Shown piece after piece: positions 27,274 through 36,358 of a stretch of DNA of 64,000 nucleotides. Source of the stretch: Fen-1135 sp963705275 (GTDB lineage: Bacteria > Desulfobacterota > Syntrophia > Syntrophales > UBA2185); the NCBI GenBank assembly GCA_963705275.1, contig OY970063.1, forward strand, positions 496,001-560,000, in the 5' to 3' direction. The notes under the pieces were generated by a model that made no database searches, was not told the origin of the DNA, and saw only the letters and a program-made list of their open reading frames with translations. Numbering within the stretch: the first letter of the stretch is position 1; each line of letters begins with the position of its first letter. The position numbers were made by a program, and so were the translations under genes.

Positions 27274-28488
27274 ATGACAACTGAATTGACATATGTAGTT
27301 ATCACACCATACAGCCTCCTCAAGTCGAGGACCGGCAATATCATAGCACGGCTCATGTCTCTCTCCGGCTGCGACCTGGTCGGTATCCGCATGATGCGGC
27401 CGTCGGATACGTTTGTAAATGAATATATACGGCGTGTGAAAAGTTTGAACATCCCCAAGGTGGGCAAGGCGCTCGTCGATTATATCGACCAGAATCTTCG
27501 GCCTGAAAATATCTTGAAACAGCAGAATCGCTGTTTGTTTCTTCTCTTCGAGGGCGCGGACGCTGTCGCGAGAATCTACGACGTTGTCGGTAAACTAACC
27601 ACTGTGACGGAATCAGAGGCCAATCGCGGAACAATTCGCGGAACCTACAGCGACTATATCACCACCCCTGACGGAGCTGTCCGGTACTTCGAGCCGGCAG
27701 TCCTGTTGCCCACGAACCTTGAATATGCAAAGAACAATCTGGAATTTTTCGCAAAGTTTGGATTCAGCGATTCCGGCATCTACGAAGAATGTTCCGAAGG
27801 AGAAACAACACTGGTCATCCTGAAGCCCGACAATTTCTTCAAGCATTCTGTCCGCCCGGGAAATATGATCGACATGTTTTCCAAGACGGGTCTCCGGATT
27901 GTCGGCGCCCGGATGATACGTATGAGCGCCGCCCAGGGCGAGGAGTTCTATGGATTCCTTCGCGACGTTTTCAAGAAGAAGCTGAGGCCACAGATCGTGG
28001 CCCATCTTAAACAGGGAATGGAGGGCCTCTTCAATTTCCAGATAACAGATGACGAATTCAATGCCATGGCTGAAGTCATTAGCGAAAAAAATGCCCTGTA
28101 CGAATTTTCACAGATCGTAAAATACATGACCGGCCTCGACCCGAAAGATGTACCGCCGGCAGACCGAGACAAACCCGGGAAACACCTCGCGCTGGCGCTT
28201 CTTTACCGCGGCCTTAACGCAGTTGAAATAATACGTGAACGCCTGGGCGTAACCGATCCCGCAATCGCCGCAGAAGGAACTATCCGTTCCGATTTCGGCC
28301 AGAACATTGTGCAGAATGCGGCACATGCATCCGACTCCGTCGAAAATGCCGTCCGTGAAAGAAAAATCATCGGTCTCTATGACGATGCAGGCGACGACTG
28401 CAAGAGAATAATCGAAGACTGGCTGAAGGATGATCGTGGCAGTTCAATGCCCTTGAAGGAAACAGCGAGAATTCAAAAACAATTTTAA
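27274..28488 (+). CDS. Tandem nucleoside-diphosphate-kinase-like protein
   Basis: A 404-residue protein made of two NDK-like halves. The C-terminal half is complete: VILKPDNF (181-188), GLRIVGARMIRMS, GTIRSDFG and NAAHASDS with the phospho-acceptor His351; it carries an insertion of about 50 residues at 250-300. The N-terminal half keeps VVITPYSLLKSRTGNIIARL and NRGTIRGTYSDY but has no His where the acceptor should be (FEPAVLLPTN), so it is probably not catalytic. The start at 27274 is preceded by AGGG. It follows the MurU/AmgK pair and could supply NTP for it. The function of the double form is unknown. Confidence 0.82.
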   Translation: MTTELTYVVITPYSLLKSRTGNIIARLMSLSGCDLVGIRMMRPSDTFVNEYIRRVKSLNIPKVGKALVDYIDQNLRPENILKQQNRCLFLLFEGADAVARIYDVVGKLTTVTESEANRGTIRGTYSDYITTPDGAVRYFEPAVLLPTNLEYAKNNLEFFAKFGFSDSGIYEECSEGETTLVILKPDNFFKHSVRPGNMIDMFSKTGLRIVGARMIRMSAAQGEEFYGFLRDVFKKKLRPQIVAHLKQGMEGLFNFQITDDEFNAMAEVISEKNALYEFSQIVKYMTGLDPKDVPPADRDKPGKHLALALLYRGLNAVEIIRERLGVTDPAIAAEGTIRSDFGQNIVQNAAHASDSVENAVRERKIIGLYDDAGDDCKRIIEDWLKDDRGSSMPLKETARIQKQF

Positions 28489-28530
28489 TGAAGGATTGCT
28501 TCTCAAGTATCGTGAGCTTTCAGAAGCGAC

Positions 28531-29227
28531 TTAGCTGAACTCCGGCATGAACTGCCAGTTGCCCCGAAGGGTCTCATGTTGTAATCCTGCCTTTAGAAGA
28601 CCGATGAACTCATTCGCGGGAAATGTAGCGAGCCCCCAATGCTTTCCAGATGGGCCGTATAAACCTGGCAATCCAAAAACTTAAATTTGAGTCCCTTCAA
28701 TTTGTAGACCAGATCGATCAACGCCGCCTTTGATGCGTTGCTCATAAGCGAAAACATAGACTCGCCGAAAAAGCATCGCCCCAGCGATACACCGTAGATG
28801 CCGCCGACAAGTTTTTCCTCATGCCAGGCCTCTGCTGAATGGGCATTCCAAGATCGTGCAGTGTGCACAGTACGCCTCAAGCATGTCATCCGTAATCCAA
28901 GTGCCATTCTGTTCTCCTCCGCAATTTCTGACAAGATAGAACGACTTCACGAAATTTATGATCGTACGTAATCCGAAAGATCCCTTGCCGTAATACCTTC
29001 TTCATGCTTCGGGAGACTCTGAGTTCTTCCAGAAATAATACGAATCGCGGGTTGGGAGACCACCAGATGATGGGATCGCCTTCTGAATACCATGGGAAAA
29101 TGCCCTGGCGGTAAGCCGTCGAGAAGCCTACCGGGCGAAAGGTCACCACCGATGGCAAGGATACCATTTCCCGATGTCAGCTGCACGGGAGGAAATTTAT
29201 TTCGTCACCCAGTCGAAAAATCGGCAT
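28531..29227 (-). pseudogene. aat: Leucyl/phenylalanyl-tRNA-protein transferase (aat), frameshifted
   Basis: Aat adds Leu or Phe to proteins starting with Lys or Arg, making them ClpS-ClpAP substrates. Family segments appear in order but in changing frames: MPIFRLGDEINF, then VQLTSGNGILAIGGDLSPGR, YRQGIFPWYSEGDPIIWWSPNPR, WITDDMLEAYC, EAWHEEKLVGGIYGVSLG and FFGESMFSLMSNASKAAL, ending FMPEFS before TAA at 28531. Total length (about 232 codons) is normal. At least five single-base indels are needed to join it, several in homopolymers, and no in-frame stop is seen. It may be a recent pseudogene or a poorly sequenced intact gene. Confidence 0.85.
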
Positions 29228-29344
29228 GAGATATTTAGTGCCAGACTCCCATAGCCCGATGGGCACTGTGAGGCGTTAAGTCATAACTCTGAGGTTTTGA
29301 AAAAGAGAATCTGCGCCCGTCGCAAGTGCTAAGTGACCTAGGAT

Positions 29345-31620
29345 CTACTCTTCGAGAACCCGCACAGTGACATCATCACCTTCAATGTCCGCAAGAGCAG
29401 TGCCGCCTTCTTGCAGCTTCCCGAAAAGCACCTCATCCACAAAGAATCGTTTTATCTTGTCCTGGATCAGACGGGCAATCTCTCTTGCCCCGAATTCCTG
29501 GGAATAGCCTTTACGGGCAAGCCATTCATAACACCGGTCTGTAACCTTGAGGGTTACATTCTTTCTCCTGCAACTGAACGGAGAATTCACCGATCGCCTT
29601 TTTTACGATCATGAGCACTACTTCATGGGTAAGGCCGTTAAAGTTGACAACCCCATCAAGACGGTTTCTGAATTCAGGCGAAAAGATCCGCTCCACCGCC
29701 GTGAATACGGCGTCCCTGATTGACATTCTTGGCCTCAAATCCGATAATCTGCCTGCCGATCTCCCGCGCACCGGCATTCGATGTCATGAGTATGACTACG
29801 TTACGGAAATCTGCCTTCTTTCCGTTGTTGTCCGTCAGCGTCGCGTAGTCCATCACCTGGAGCAGATGTGTTGAAAATATCGGCATGAGCCTTCTCGATT
29901 TCATCAAGGAGCAAGACGGAATGGGGATTCTTTCTGATAGCCTCGGTGAGCAGTCCACCTTCTTCGTAACCCACATAGCCCGGCGGCGCCCCCACAAACT
30001 TTGCAACGGTGTGCTTTTCCTGATATTCACTCATATCATAGCGGTGCAGAGGCACTCCGAGAGTAGTGCAAGCTGTCGCGCAAGTTCGGTCTTTGCCCAC
30101 ACCCGTCGGGCCCACAAACAAGAGGGAGGCAACGGGTTTGTGAGGTTCACGGAAGCCCTACGCGTGAGCGCTTGATGGCATCCACTACCAGCTCAATCGC
30201 TTGATCCTGTCCGAAAATCTTACTCTTGAGGCTTGTCTCCAGATCCTTCAGCTTGTCCAAGCTCGGATGACGAAACGCTCTTTTCCGGTATTCTGGCTAT
30301 CTTTGCATCAACCGCTTCGATATTATGAAGATCGACTATCTTTTCTACGCCCTCATCGGCATCCTTCATATTAGCCAGAGCGCCGGCTTCATCGATTACA
30401 TCGATTGCCTTGTCCGGAAGCCTTCGGTCATTGATATATTTGTCAGGATAATTCCGCGGCGCCCGAATGGCCTCTTCGGTATATGACACACGATGATATT
30501 CTTCGTATTTGCTTCTTGATACCCTGCAAGTATCTTCACTGTATCATCTGTTGTCGGCTCCGATACCTCAATCTTTCTGGAACCTGCGGGAAAGAGCTCC
30601 ATCCTTCTCAAAATATTTGCGGTATTCGTCGTATGTGGTGGAGCCGATGCACCGGAGCTTGCCTGAAGCAAGTGCGGGTTTCAGAATATTGGACGCATCC
30701 AGCGAACCGCCTGACACAGCCCCGGCGCCGACTATATTATGAATCTCGTCGATGAACAGGATTACCTTTTCCTGTCTCTGAAGTTCAGCGATTACGCGTT
30801 TCATGCGCTCTTCAAAATCACCCCGAAATCTGGTGCCGGCAATGATCGCTCCCATATCCAGGGCGTATATCTTCGAATCCTTCAGTCGTTTCGGAACCTT
30901 CCCGTCAGCAATGAGCTGCGCCAGCCCTTCGGTTATGGCCGTTTTCCCAACCCCGGGCTCTCCGACATGGACAGGGTTATTCTTGAATCTTCGGCACAGG
31001 ACCTGGATAGTCCTCTCAAGAATATCCTCCCGCCCTATAAGGGGATCGATCTCTCCTGCTTTCGCCTTGGCAGTCAGTTCTGTCGTGAATGATTTCAGTA
31101 TCTTGTTTTGCTCAGAATCCTTTTCTTTGGACTCTTGTTCAGGCTCACTTTCCTCTCGCTTCCTGCCCCGCTTTTGTACTTCCGTAGTTTCGGGAATAAC
31201 AGAGACGCCGTGAGAGATATAATTGAGCAGGGAAAGTCGTGTGATGCCTTCTTTCTTGAGGAAAAATGAGGCATAGGACCCCTTTTCATCAAGAATTGAA
31301 ACTAGAACATCTCCCAGTTCAACAATATCCTTCTGCGCAGAGGTGGTATGCCATACCGCTCTCTCCAGAACATTTTGAAAACCCAATGACTGGACGGATT
31401 GAGCCCCCTCCACAACCGGATTGCCCTCGCGGAGATGCTTTGCCAACACTCTTTTTAAATGTTCGGGATCGCCGCCGCATCTTTGGATGATGTCAGATCC
31501 GTCATCAAAGAAAAGCGCGGCATAGAGAAGGTGCTCAGGCGTTACGAACTCATGAGACCGCGTATTGGCCTCGGCATATGCGGCCATGATGATTTGATTC
31601 AGACTTTCACTTATCTTCAT
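29345..31620 (-). pseudogene. clpA: ATP-dependent Clp protease ATPase subunit ClpA, frameshifted
   Basis: ClpA unfolds substrates for ClpP. The first 350 codons from the ATG at 31620 (GGGGG upstream) are intact: N-domain HEFVTPEHLLYAALF, first AAA module with GEPGVGKT and VILFIDEIHN. From about 30575 to 29345 the reading changes frame at least six times, yet all parts follow in order: YINDRRLPDKAIDVIDEAG, VGPTGVGK, FVGAPPGYVGYEEGG, LLLDEIEKAH, TSNAGAREIG, FSPEFRNRLDG and the C-terminal YSQEFGAREIARLIQDKI. For example one extra G follows CAGAAA near 30575. No nonsense codon was seen in the correct frame. Decay or sequencing error. Confidence 0.9.
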
Positions 31621-31637
31621 TGTATTCCCCCTGTCGA

Positions 31638-31961
31638 TCAGGCCTCTTCCAATGAGCACTTCAGGGGAAATTCTTTCAGCTTCGCCATCCTATGGACCTG
31701 CGCTGCTTTCGTGGCGGCAATATCATAGGTATACACACCACATGCCCCGGCCCCTTTCTTATGGACGTCGAGCATTATTTTGGTGGCTTCCGCCGCTGGC
31801 TTATGGAACACAAGTATCAGAACTTCGACGACAAATTCCATTGTCGTATAATGATCATTATGAAGTATGACCCGATACATCTTCGGTTCTTGGAGGACCG
31901 TATCGGGATCTAACTTGACATCTCTGTCATCCATTGAATCAGGATCACGATATTTCGACAT
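31638..31961 (-). CDS. clpS: ClpS adaptor protein (N-degron recognin)
   Basis: ClpS binds proteins with N-terminal Leu, Phe, Tyr or Trp and passes them to ClpAP. The start at 31961 has GAGGG at good distance (a Met six codons upstream is less likely). The 107-residue protein has the conserved YRVILHNDHYTTMEFVVEVL, HxxG-type VHKKGAGACGVYTYDIAATKA, and the usual end. Intact, 17 bp before clpA; together with aat this is a complete N-degron operon in the order clpS-clpA-aat. Confidence 0.94.
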   Translation of the reverse strand: MSKYRDPDSMDDRDVKLDPDTVLQEPKMYRVILHNDHYTTMEFVVEVLILVFHKPAAEATKIMLDVHKKGAGACGVYTYDIAATKAAQVHRMAKLKEFPLKCSLEEA

Positions 31962-32540
31962 ATATCCCTCAAACTGCACATCAGTAGTTTGCCTTCTAGT
32001 AAATCTACAACACTAATATAGAACACAGGAGGCTGACTGTCAATGTCGTTATTGGGCTCCTGGAAACGCTGTAAACTTGGATAATTAGATATTCAGACAA
32101 TCTCATGCCTTTTTTTGCGATGACAGGGATGCCCCCTTTTCATGATATCAGGGTGGTTTCCGTCTATCCGATAATTTTGTATTATATGATAGCCCCCCTA
32201 TCTGCAAAGCTTCGGATTTTGCGAACTCGCCGCGACATAGGGCAAGACCACCAATCTGCCAGATAGGTACTTGAGGGAGATATATTTTGCCTTTGTATCC
32301 GTTAATTTCTATGCTAAAAAATCTGAGCCGTTAAATATGCTCAACAAATTGAATCCTTCGGTTCTTTTGCTGCAGTGTCCGTACTTGCAACAAGAAACGA
32401 TGCAGGATATATTTCAGCTATCTAAGATTAGAGCGGCTTTGCAACTGGTTTGCGAAATAACAAATTAAGCTTAATTGCCCAATCACAGGACAGCATGCAT
32501 AGCTCGTGTAAAGATAGAATAGGTCTTTAGGGGGTACCCG
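31962..32540. other. 580-bp divergent intergenic region
   Basis: Between clpS (minus) and the glycosyltransferase (plus). A 65-codon plus frame at 32271-32468 shows no family resemblance and has no convincing ribosome site. The stretch must hold promoters for both operons; no strong hairpin or repeat was recognised. Confidence 0.5.
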
Positions 32541-34022
32541 ATGAACAAATTGACCGTCGCTCTGCCGTTCAGCTTGCACTCCGGTTTTGAAAAGACGCTC
32601 CGACTCTTCCTTCAATCACAGCTGATTGACGAAGTGTTTATACTCCATGAGGGCGCCTTCAAGCCGCCATGGCCGAAGTGCAAAGTTATAAGAGCATCAT
32701 CCCTTTCCTCCGGCAGGGTATTGAACAACCTCATAAAAAGAGTCAGAACGGATTTTCTCATGATGATCGTGGAACCCGAGGAAATGGAGATTCCGCCCGG
32801 CACGCTCGACCGTCTTATTGAAGTGGCGGAAAAAACGGATTCTGGCATGATCTATTCCGACTACCTGGTAAAGGAACAGGGCGACCTTGTTGAACATCCC
32901 GTCAATGACTATCAACTGGGAAGCATCCGTGACGAATTTGATTTCGGATACTTGATCATGTTCTCTGTATCTGCAATCAGACGTGCATTAAGAAAATACG
33001 GCCCCGTACCTGACGTCGTTCATGCAGGATTGTATGACCTGCGCTTGAAGGTTTCTGTCGACCAAAGTCTTTTCCATATTCAGGAATTCCTCTACACGAA
33101 GAAAGGATCAGACACCGACGCGGACAAAGACAGATCGAAGCGTGAAAACCATTTTAATTATGTCGATCCGCGTAACCAGGCCGTGCAAAAAGAATTGGAA
33201 ATGGTTGCAACAGAGCATTTAAAAAATATCGGCGCCTTCTTGGAACCGCGCTTTAAAAATATGCCTCAACCTCGCTATGATTTCCCCGTTGAGGCAAGTA
33301 TCATAATTCCCGTCCGCAACCGGGTGGGGACAATTACAGATGCGGTGCATAGTGCTTTGACGCAGGAGACTAACTTTCCGTGCAACGTAATTGTTGTGGA
33401 CAATCATTCCACTGATGGAACCACGCCCCTCCTTACTGAACTTGCCGGGAGTAATCCTGCTGTGAAGCATGTCATTCCGTCGCGATCTGATCTAACTATC
33501 GGCGGTTGCTGGAACGAAGCAATCTTCTCAGAATTCTGCGGCCGCTATGCCGTACAATTGGACTCGGACGATGTTTATAAGAGCCCCGCGACATTGCAGA
33601 TGATCATCGACGTTATGAGAAGCGGAGACTTTGCCATGGTCATCGGTTCTTATACACTCGTCAATGAAGCGCTGCAGGAGATTCCGCCCGGCATAATCAA
33701 CCATAAGGAATGGACGGATGACAACGGACGCAACAATGCACTGCGCGTAAACGGACTGGGCGCGCCGCGCGCCTTTGATACTGCTCTTCTTCGCAGCTTC
33801 CGCTTTCTCAATGTGGGTTACGGAGAAGACTATGCTATGGCCCTCCGATTATCGAGAGAATATCGAGTAGGCAGAATTTATGAGAGCCTCTATCTATGCC
33901 GGCGGTGGGCAGGCAATACGGACGCTCGCATCTCCATTGAGAAGAGTAACCGCCATGATGCGTTTAAAGACAAAATTCGAACTATCGAAATCATGGCTCG
34001 TCAGAAGCTGACGGCGAAATGA
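32541..34022 (+). CDS. Two-part family-2 glycosyltransferase
   Basis: A 493-residue cytosolic protein. The C-terminal part (about 250-490) is a GT-A glycosyltransferase: SIIIPVRNRVGTITDAVHSAL, VVDNHSTDGT and the metal site QLDSDD (Asp341, Asp343, Asp344), with GYGEDYAMALRLS later. The N-terminal part (1-245) also looks like a truncated glycosyltransferase fold (LTVALPFSLHSGFEKTL) but lacks a DxD. No transmembrane helix. The stop overlaps the DUF4922 start as ATGA, so the two are coupled. Acceptor and donor are unknown; the context suggests sugar metabolism linked to murein. Confidence 0.82.
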   Translation: MNKLTVALPFSLHSGFEKTLRLFLQSQLIDEVFILHEGAFKPPWPKCKVIRASSLSSGRVLNNLIKRVRTDFLMMIVEPEEMEIPPGTLDRLIEVAEKTDSGMIYSDYLVKEQGDLVEHPVNDYQLGSIRDEFDFGYLIMFSVSAIRRALRKYGPVPDVVHAGLYDLRLKVSVDQSLFHIQEFLYTKKGSDTDADKDRSKRENHFNYVDPRNQAVQKELEMVATEHLKNIGAFLEPRFKNMPQPRYDFPVEASIIIPVRNRVGTITDAVHSALTQETNFPCNVIVVDNHSTDGTTPLLTELAGSNPAVKHVIPSRSDLTIGGCWNEAIFSEFCGRYAVQLDSDDVYKSPATLQMIIDVMRSGDFAMVIGSYTLVNEALQEIPPGIINHKEWTDDNGRNNALRVNGLGAPRAFDTALLRSFRFLNVGYGEDYAMALRLSREYRVGRIYESLYLCRRWAGNTDARISIEKSNRHDAFKDKIRTIEIMARQKLTAK

Positions 34023-35029
34023 GGACGAACATGGATCCCCTCTTGCAGGAAAGAATATCGGCCTCATTTGACGGGAAAGCGCTTGGGCCGTCTCTGTCAG
34101 CGCTTTGCCGCAATCTCCTCCAGGAGCAAAAAACCTCATGGCGTGATCTTTGTCTGGGATATGAAGCTCTCCGAAGCGTACGGGTAAAGGAACTCCGTTG
34201 CAACGGCTTTTCCGTGAGGCTCCATCATAATCCCGCAAGAATCAAGAGCACTACTGCCCCGGTTGATCAGAAATCCATCGATAAGAGACCTTGTTTTCTC
34301 TGTCTCGAAAATCTCCCTGAACCGCAGCGTGGCATCTTGTATAGGGAGGATTTTATCGTTCTCTGCAATCCCTTTCCCATCTGTCCGGAGCACTATACAA
34401 TTGCGCACATCGCTCATGGTCCGCAGTCGTTTGAAGGAATGGTTTCCACATTTCTAAAAATGACAAAGGACTTCAGCCCGGATTTCAATGTGTTTTACAA
34501 CGGCCCGGAAAGCGGCGCATCCGCACCGGACCACCTGCACTTTCAGGCGACTCCTCGGGGAATACTGCCGATTGAGAAAGAAATCGTGGATAGGGCAAGA
34601 CTGGCATTAGTCAAATGTATTCATGCCATTCCTCTTTTCAGAGCAAAAAATGTGGGGAGGGAAGTTATTATTGTGGAAGGAGAAGATTCCGCTGCAATCG
34701 GCGATGCCTTGACAAGCATCGTCTCGGCCATGAAGAGTGTCCTATCGTCACCGGCAGAACCGCAGATGAATCTGCTCGGCTCATATGAGAAAAACACATG
34801 GCGAATCCTAATATTCCCGCGCCGGAGGCATCGCCCCTCTGTCTACTTTTTGCCGGGCAACGAAAGGATTTTGATCTCGCCGGGACTGGTAGAGATGGGA
34901 GGTATCATCGTAACGCCCATAGGAAAAGATTTTGACATGGTCGACGAGGAACTGATTAGGAAAATTTACGCGGAAGTCTCAGTCGGCGAAGAAACCATTC
35001 AAAAAATACTGGAAGTCCTATCCCTTTGA
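34019..35029 (+). CDS. DUF4922 protein, HIT-like nucleotidyl phosphorylase fold
   Basis: A 336-residue protein with the features of the HIT/GalT superfamily: PCFLC (Cys92, Cys95) near the N-terminus, NPFPICPEHYTIAH and the histidine pair DHLHFQA (His172, His174). DUF4922 proteins resemble GDP-glucose phosphorylase and Ap4A phosphorylase, so phosphorolysis or nucleotidyl transfer on a sugar nucleotide is likely, but the exact reaction is not known. It overlaps the glycosyltransferase gene by 4 bp and ends against the M15 gene. An alternative start is Met5 (34031). Confidence 0.8.
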   Translation: MRTNMDPLLQERISASFDGKALGPSLSALCRNLLQEQKTSWRDLCLGYEALRSVRVKELRCNGFSVRLHHNPARIKSTTAPVDQKSIDKRPCFLCLENLPEPQRGILYREDFIVLCNPFPICPEHYTIAHIAHGPQSFEGMVSTFLKMTKDFSPDFNVFYNGPESGASAPDHLHFQATPRGILPIEKEIVDRARLALVKCIHAIPLFRAKNVGREVIIVEGEDSAAIGDALTSIVSAMKSVLSSPAEPQMNLLGSYEKNTWRILIFPRRRHRPSVYFLPGNERILISPGLVEMGGIIVTPIGKDFDMVDEELIRKIYAEVSVGEETIQKILEVLSL

Positions 35030-35034
35030 CACTT

Positions 35035-35586
35035 ATGAACTTGACCGCCATTGTTGACAGCAGGATGACATTTGAGCAGGCCATTGCCGGCACAAGGGCA
35101 CCCCGCGAGATAATTGGCAAATTATGCCTGGTCGAAGTGCGCTACCGGGCATTCGACGGCCGATTACACCAGGGACAACTCATCGTTCACCAAGAGGTGA
35201 AAACGGACATTATGGAAATTTTTAGCCTGCTTGAGCAGAGCGCGTTTCCCGTTCATCAGGTTATACCGATCGTGAAGTACGACTGGTCTGATGACCTGTC
35301 GATGGCAGACAATAATACATCTGCCTTCAATTACCGATTGGTTCTGGGCACCGATAGGTTATCAAACCATGCATTTGGAAAGGCTGTGGATATCAACCCT
35401 TATTTGAACCCTGTGATAGATGAGGACGGCCGGATTGACCCTCCAGGTGCCAGCTATATTCCCGAGAGGGCAGGAACATTTGGCGATTCACACCCTGTCG
35501 TGCAAGAATTCCTGAATCGGGGATGGCGCTGGGGAGGGCATTTCAGGCCGAAGATAGACTACCACCATTTTGATAAGCCGGCATAG
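35035..35586 (+). CDS. M15-family peptidase (VanY/Ddp-like), no export signal
   Basis: Zinc D-Ala-D-Ala or L-Ala-D-Glu type peptidase on wall peptides. The 183-residue product has the M15 pattern SNHAFGKAVDINP with His112 and Asp119 as ligands and the third ligand in DYHHF (His177), after WRWGGHF. A TTG nine bases upstream, overlapping the DUF4922 stop, is an alternative start. Neither start opens a signal peptide, so the enzyme should act on peptides in the cytoplasm. Its last 44 bp overlap the 3' end of the convergent DUF1460 gene. Confidence 0.85.
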   Translation: MNLTAIVDSRMTFEQAIAGTRAPREIIGKLCLVEVRYRAFDGRLHQGQLIVHQEVKTDIMEIFSLLEQSAFPVHQVIPIVKYDWSDDLSMADNNTSAFNYRLVLGTDRLSNHAFGKAVDINPYLNPVIDEDGRIDPPGASYIPERAGTFGDSHPVVQEFLNRGWRWGGHFRPKIDYHHFDKPA

Positions 35587-36358
35587 CGCGCCCAACCATG
35601 ATTCCCGCCATCACATTTCTTGTCGAAAGGTACTTACTCAGTGTGACGTCGGAGATAACAACTCTTTTCTCCGCTTCCGATGCATGCAGGAGATGAATCC
35701 TGCTTCCCAAGCGGACGGCAAGACCGACGTGCATGACGTCCAATCCCTTTATGTCCGTAGTAATCGCAATCAAATCCCCATTCTCGGCCATGTCTTCGAA
35801 CTTTCCTAACGCAGCTTTCGGAATATGATGCAGTATTCTCCTGGACAGGCGCCTTTCAATGCCCATCATTTCCCGATAAGGTTTCTCCAAGTTCAAGACG
35901 GGATATTCTTCCCGATGCCCTGTCATAAAATTAAAATTCTTCCGGAATGGTTCCCCACCGGACCTGCAGGTGACATTCTTTAATATCCTTTTTTGCTCGT
36001 TGTCATAGAGCCAGTCGGAAAAATAATGGAGACGCGAGGAATATCCCTTCGTTATGCCGTGGCGGTAACGAATCTTTTTGAGCCGCGCGGCATAGCCCCT
36101 GAAATGGGCTTTGCCCCTTCCTATCATCCCTGCCAGGGCGATAACATTTTCCGCAAAGGTGAAGCAGTCAAATTCTCTTAGATTTATGACGAGGGCCTCC
36201 TTCCCCCGCCTTTCAAGCGTGTTGCTCGCGTATGGAAAACCCAGAAAATACTTTCCCACGCCCAGCATCACCTCGCCGATCGATCTCGCTCCTTCGTCCT
36301 TACAAAGGGATCTCACAAGACCATCATAAATGACGCGATCTTCAGGCTGATAAATCAC
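35543..36358 (-). CDS. DUF1460 family N-acetylmuramoyl-L-alanine amidase-like protein
   Basis: A 271-residue cysteine hydrolase of the NlpC/P60-like DUF1460 family, members of which are described as amidases on muropeptides. The nucleophile is Cys65 in NLREFDCFTFAENV and the catalytic His is His210 in LDVMHVGLAV. There is no signal peptide. The start overlaps the phosphoesterase stop by 4 bp (same operon), and the end overlaps the M15 peptidase gene on the other strand by 44 bp. Confidence 0.85.
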   Translation of the reverse strand: MIYQPEDRVIYDGLVRSLCKDEGARSIGEVMLGVGKYFLGFPYASNTLERRGKEALVINLREFDCFTFAENVIALAGMIGRGKAHFRGYAARLKKIRYRHGITKGYSSRLHYFSDWLYDNEQKRILKNVTCRSGGEPFRKNFNFMTGHREEYPVLNLEKPYREMMGIERRLSRRILHHIPKAALGKFEDMAENGDLIAITTDIKGLDVMHVGLAVRLGSRIHLLHASEAEKRVVISDVTLSKYLSTRNVMAGIMVGRAMPAYQNGGSLSSA

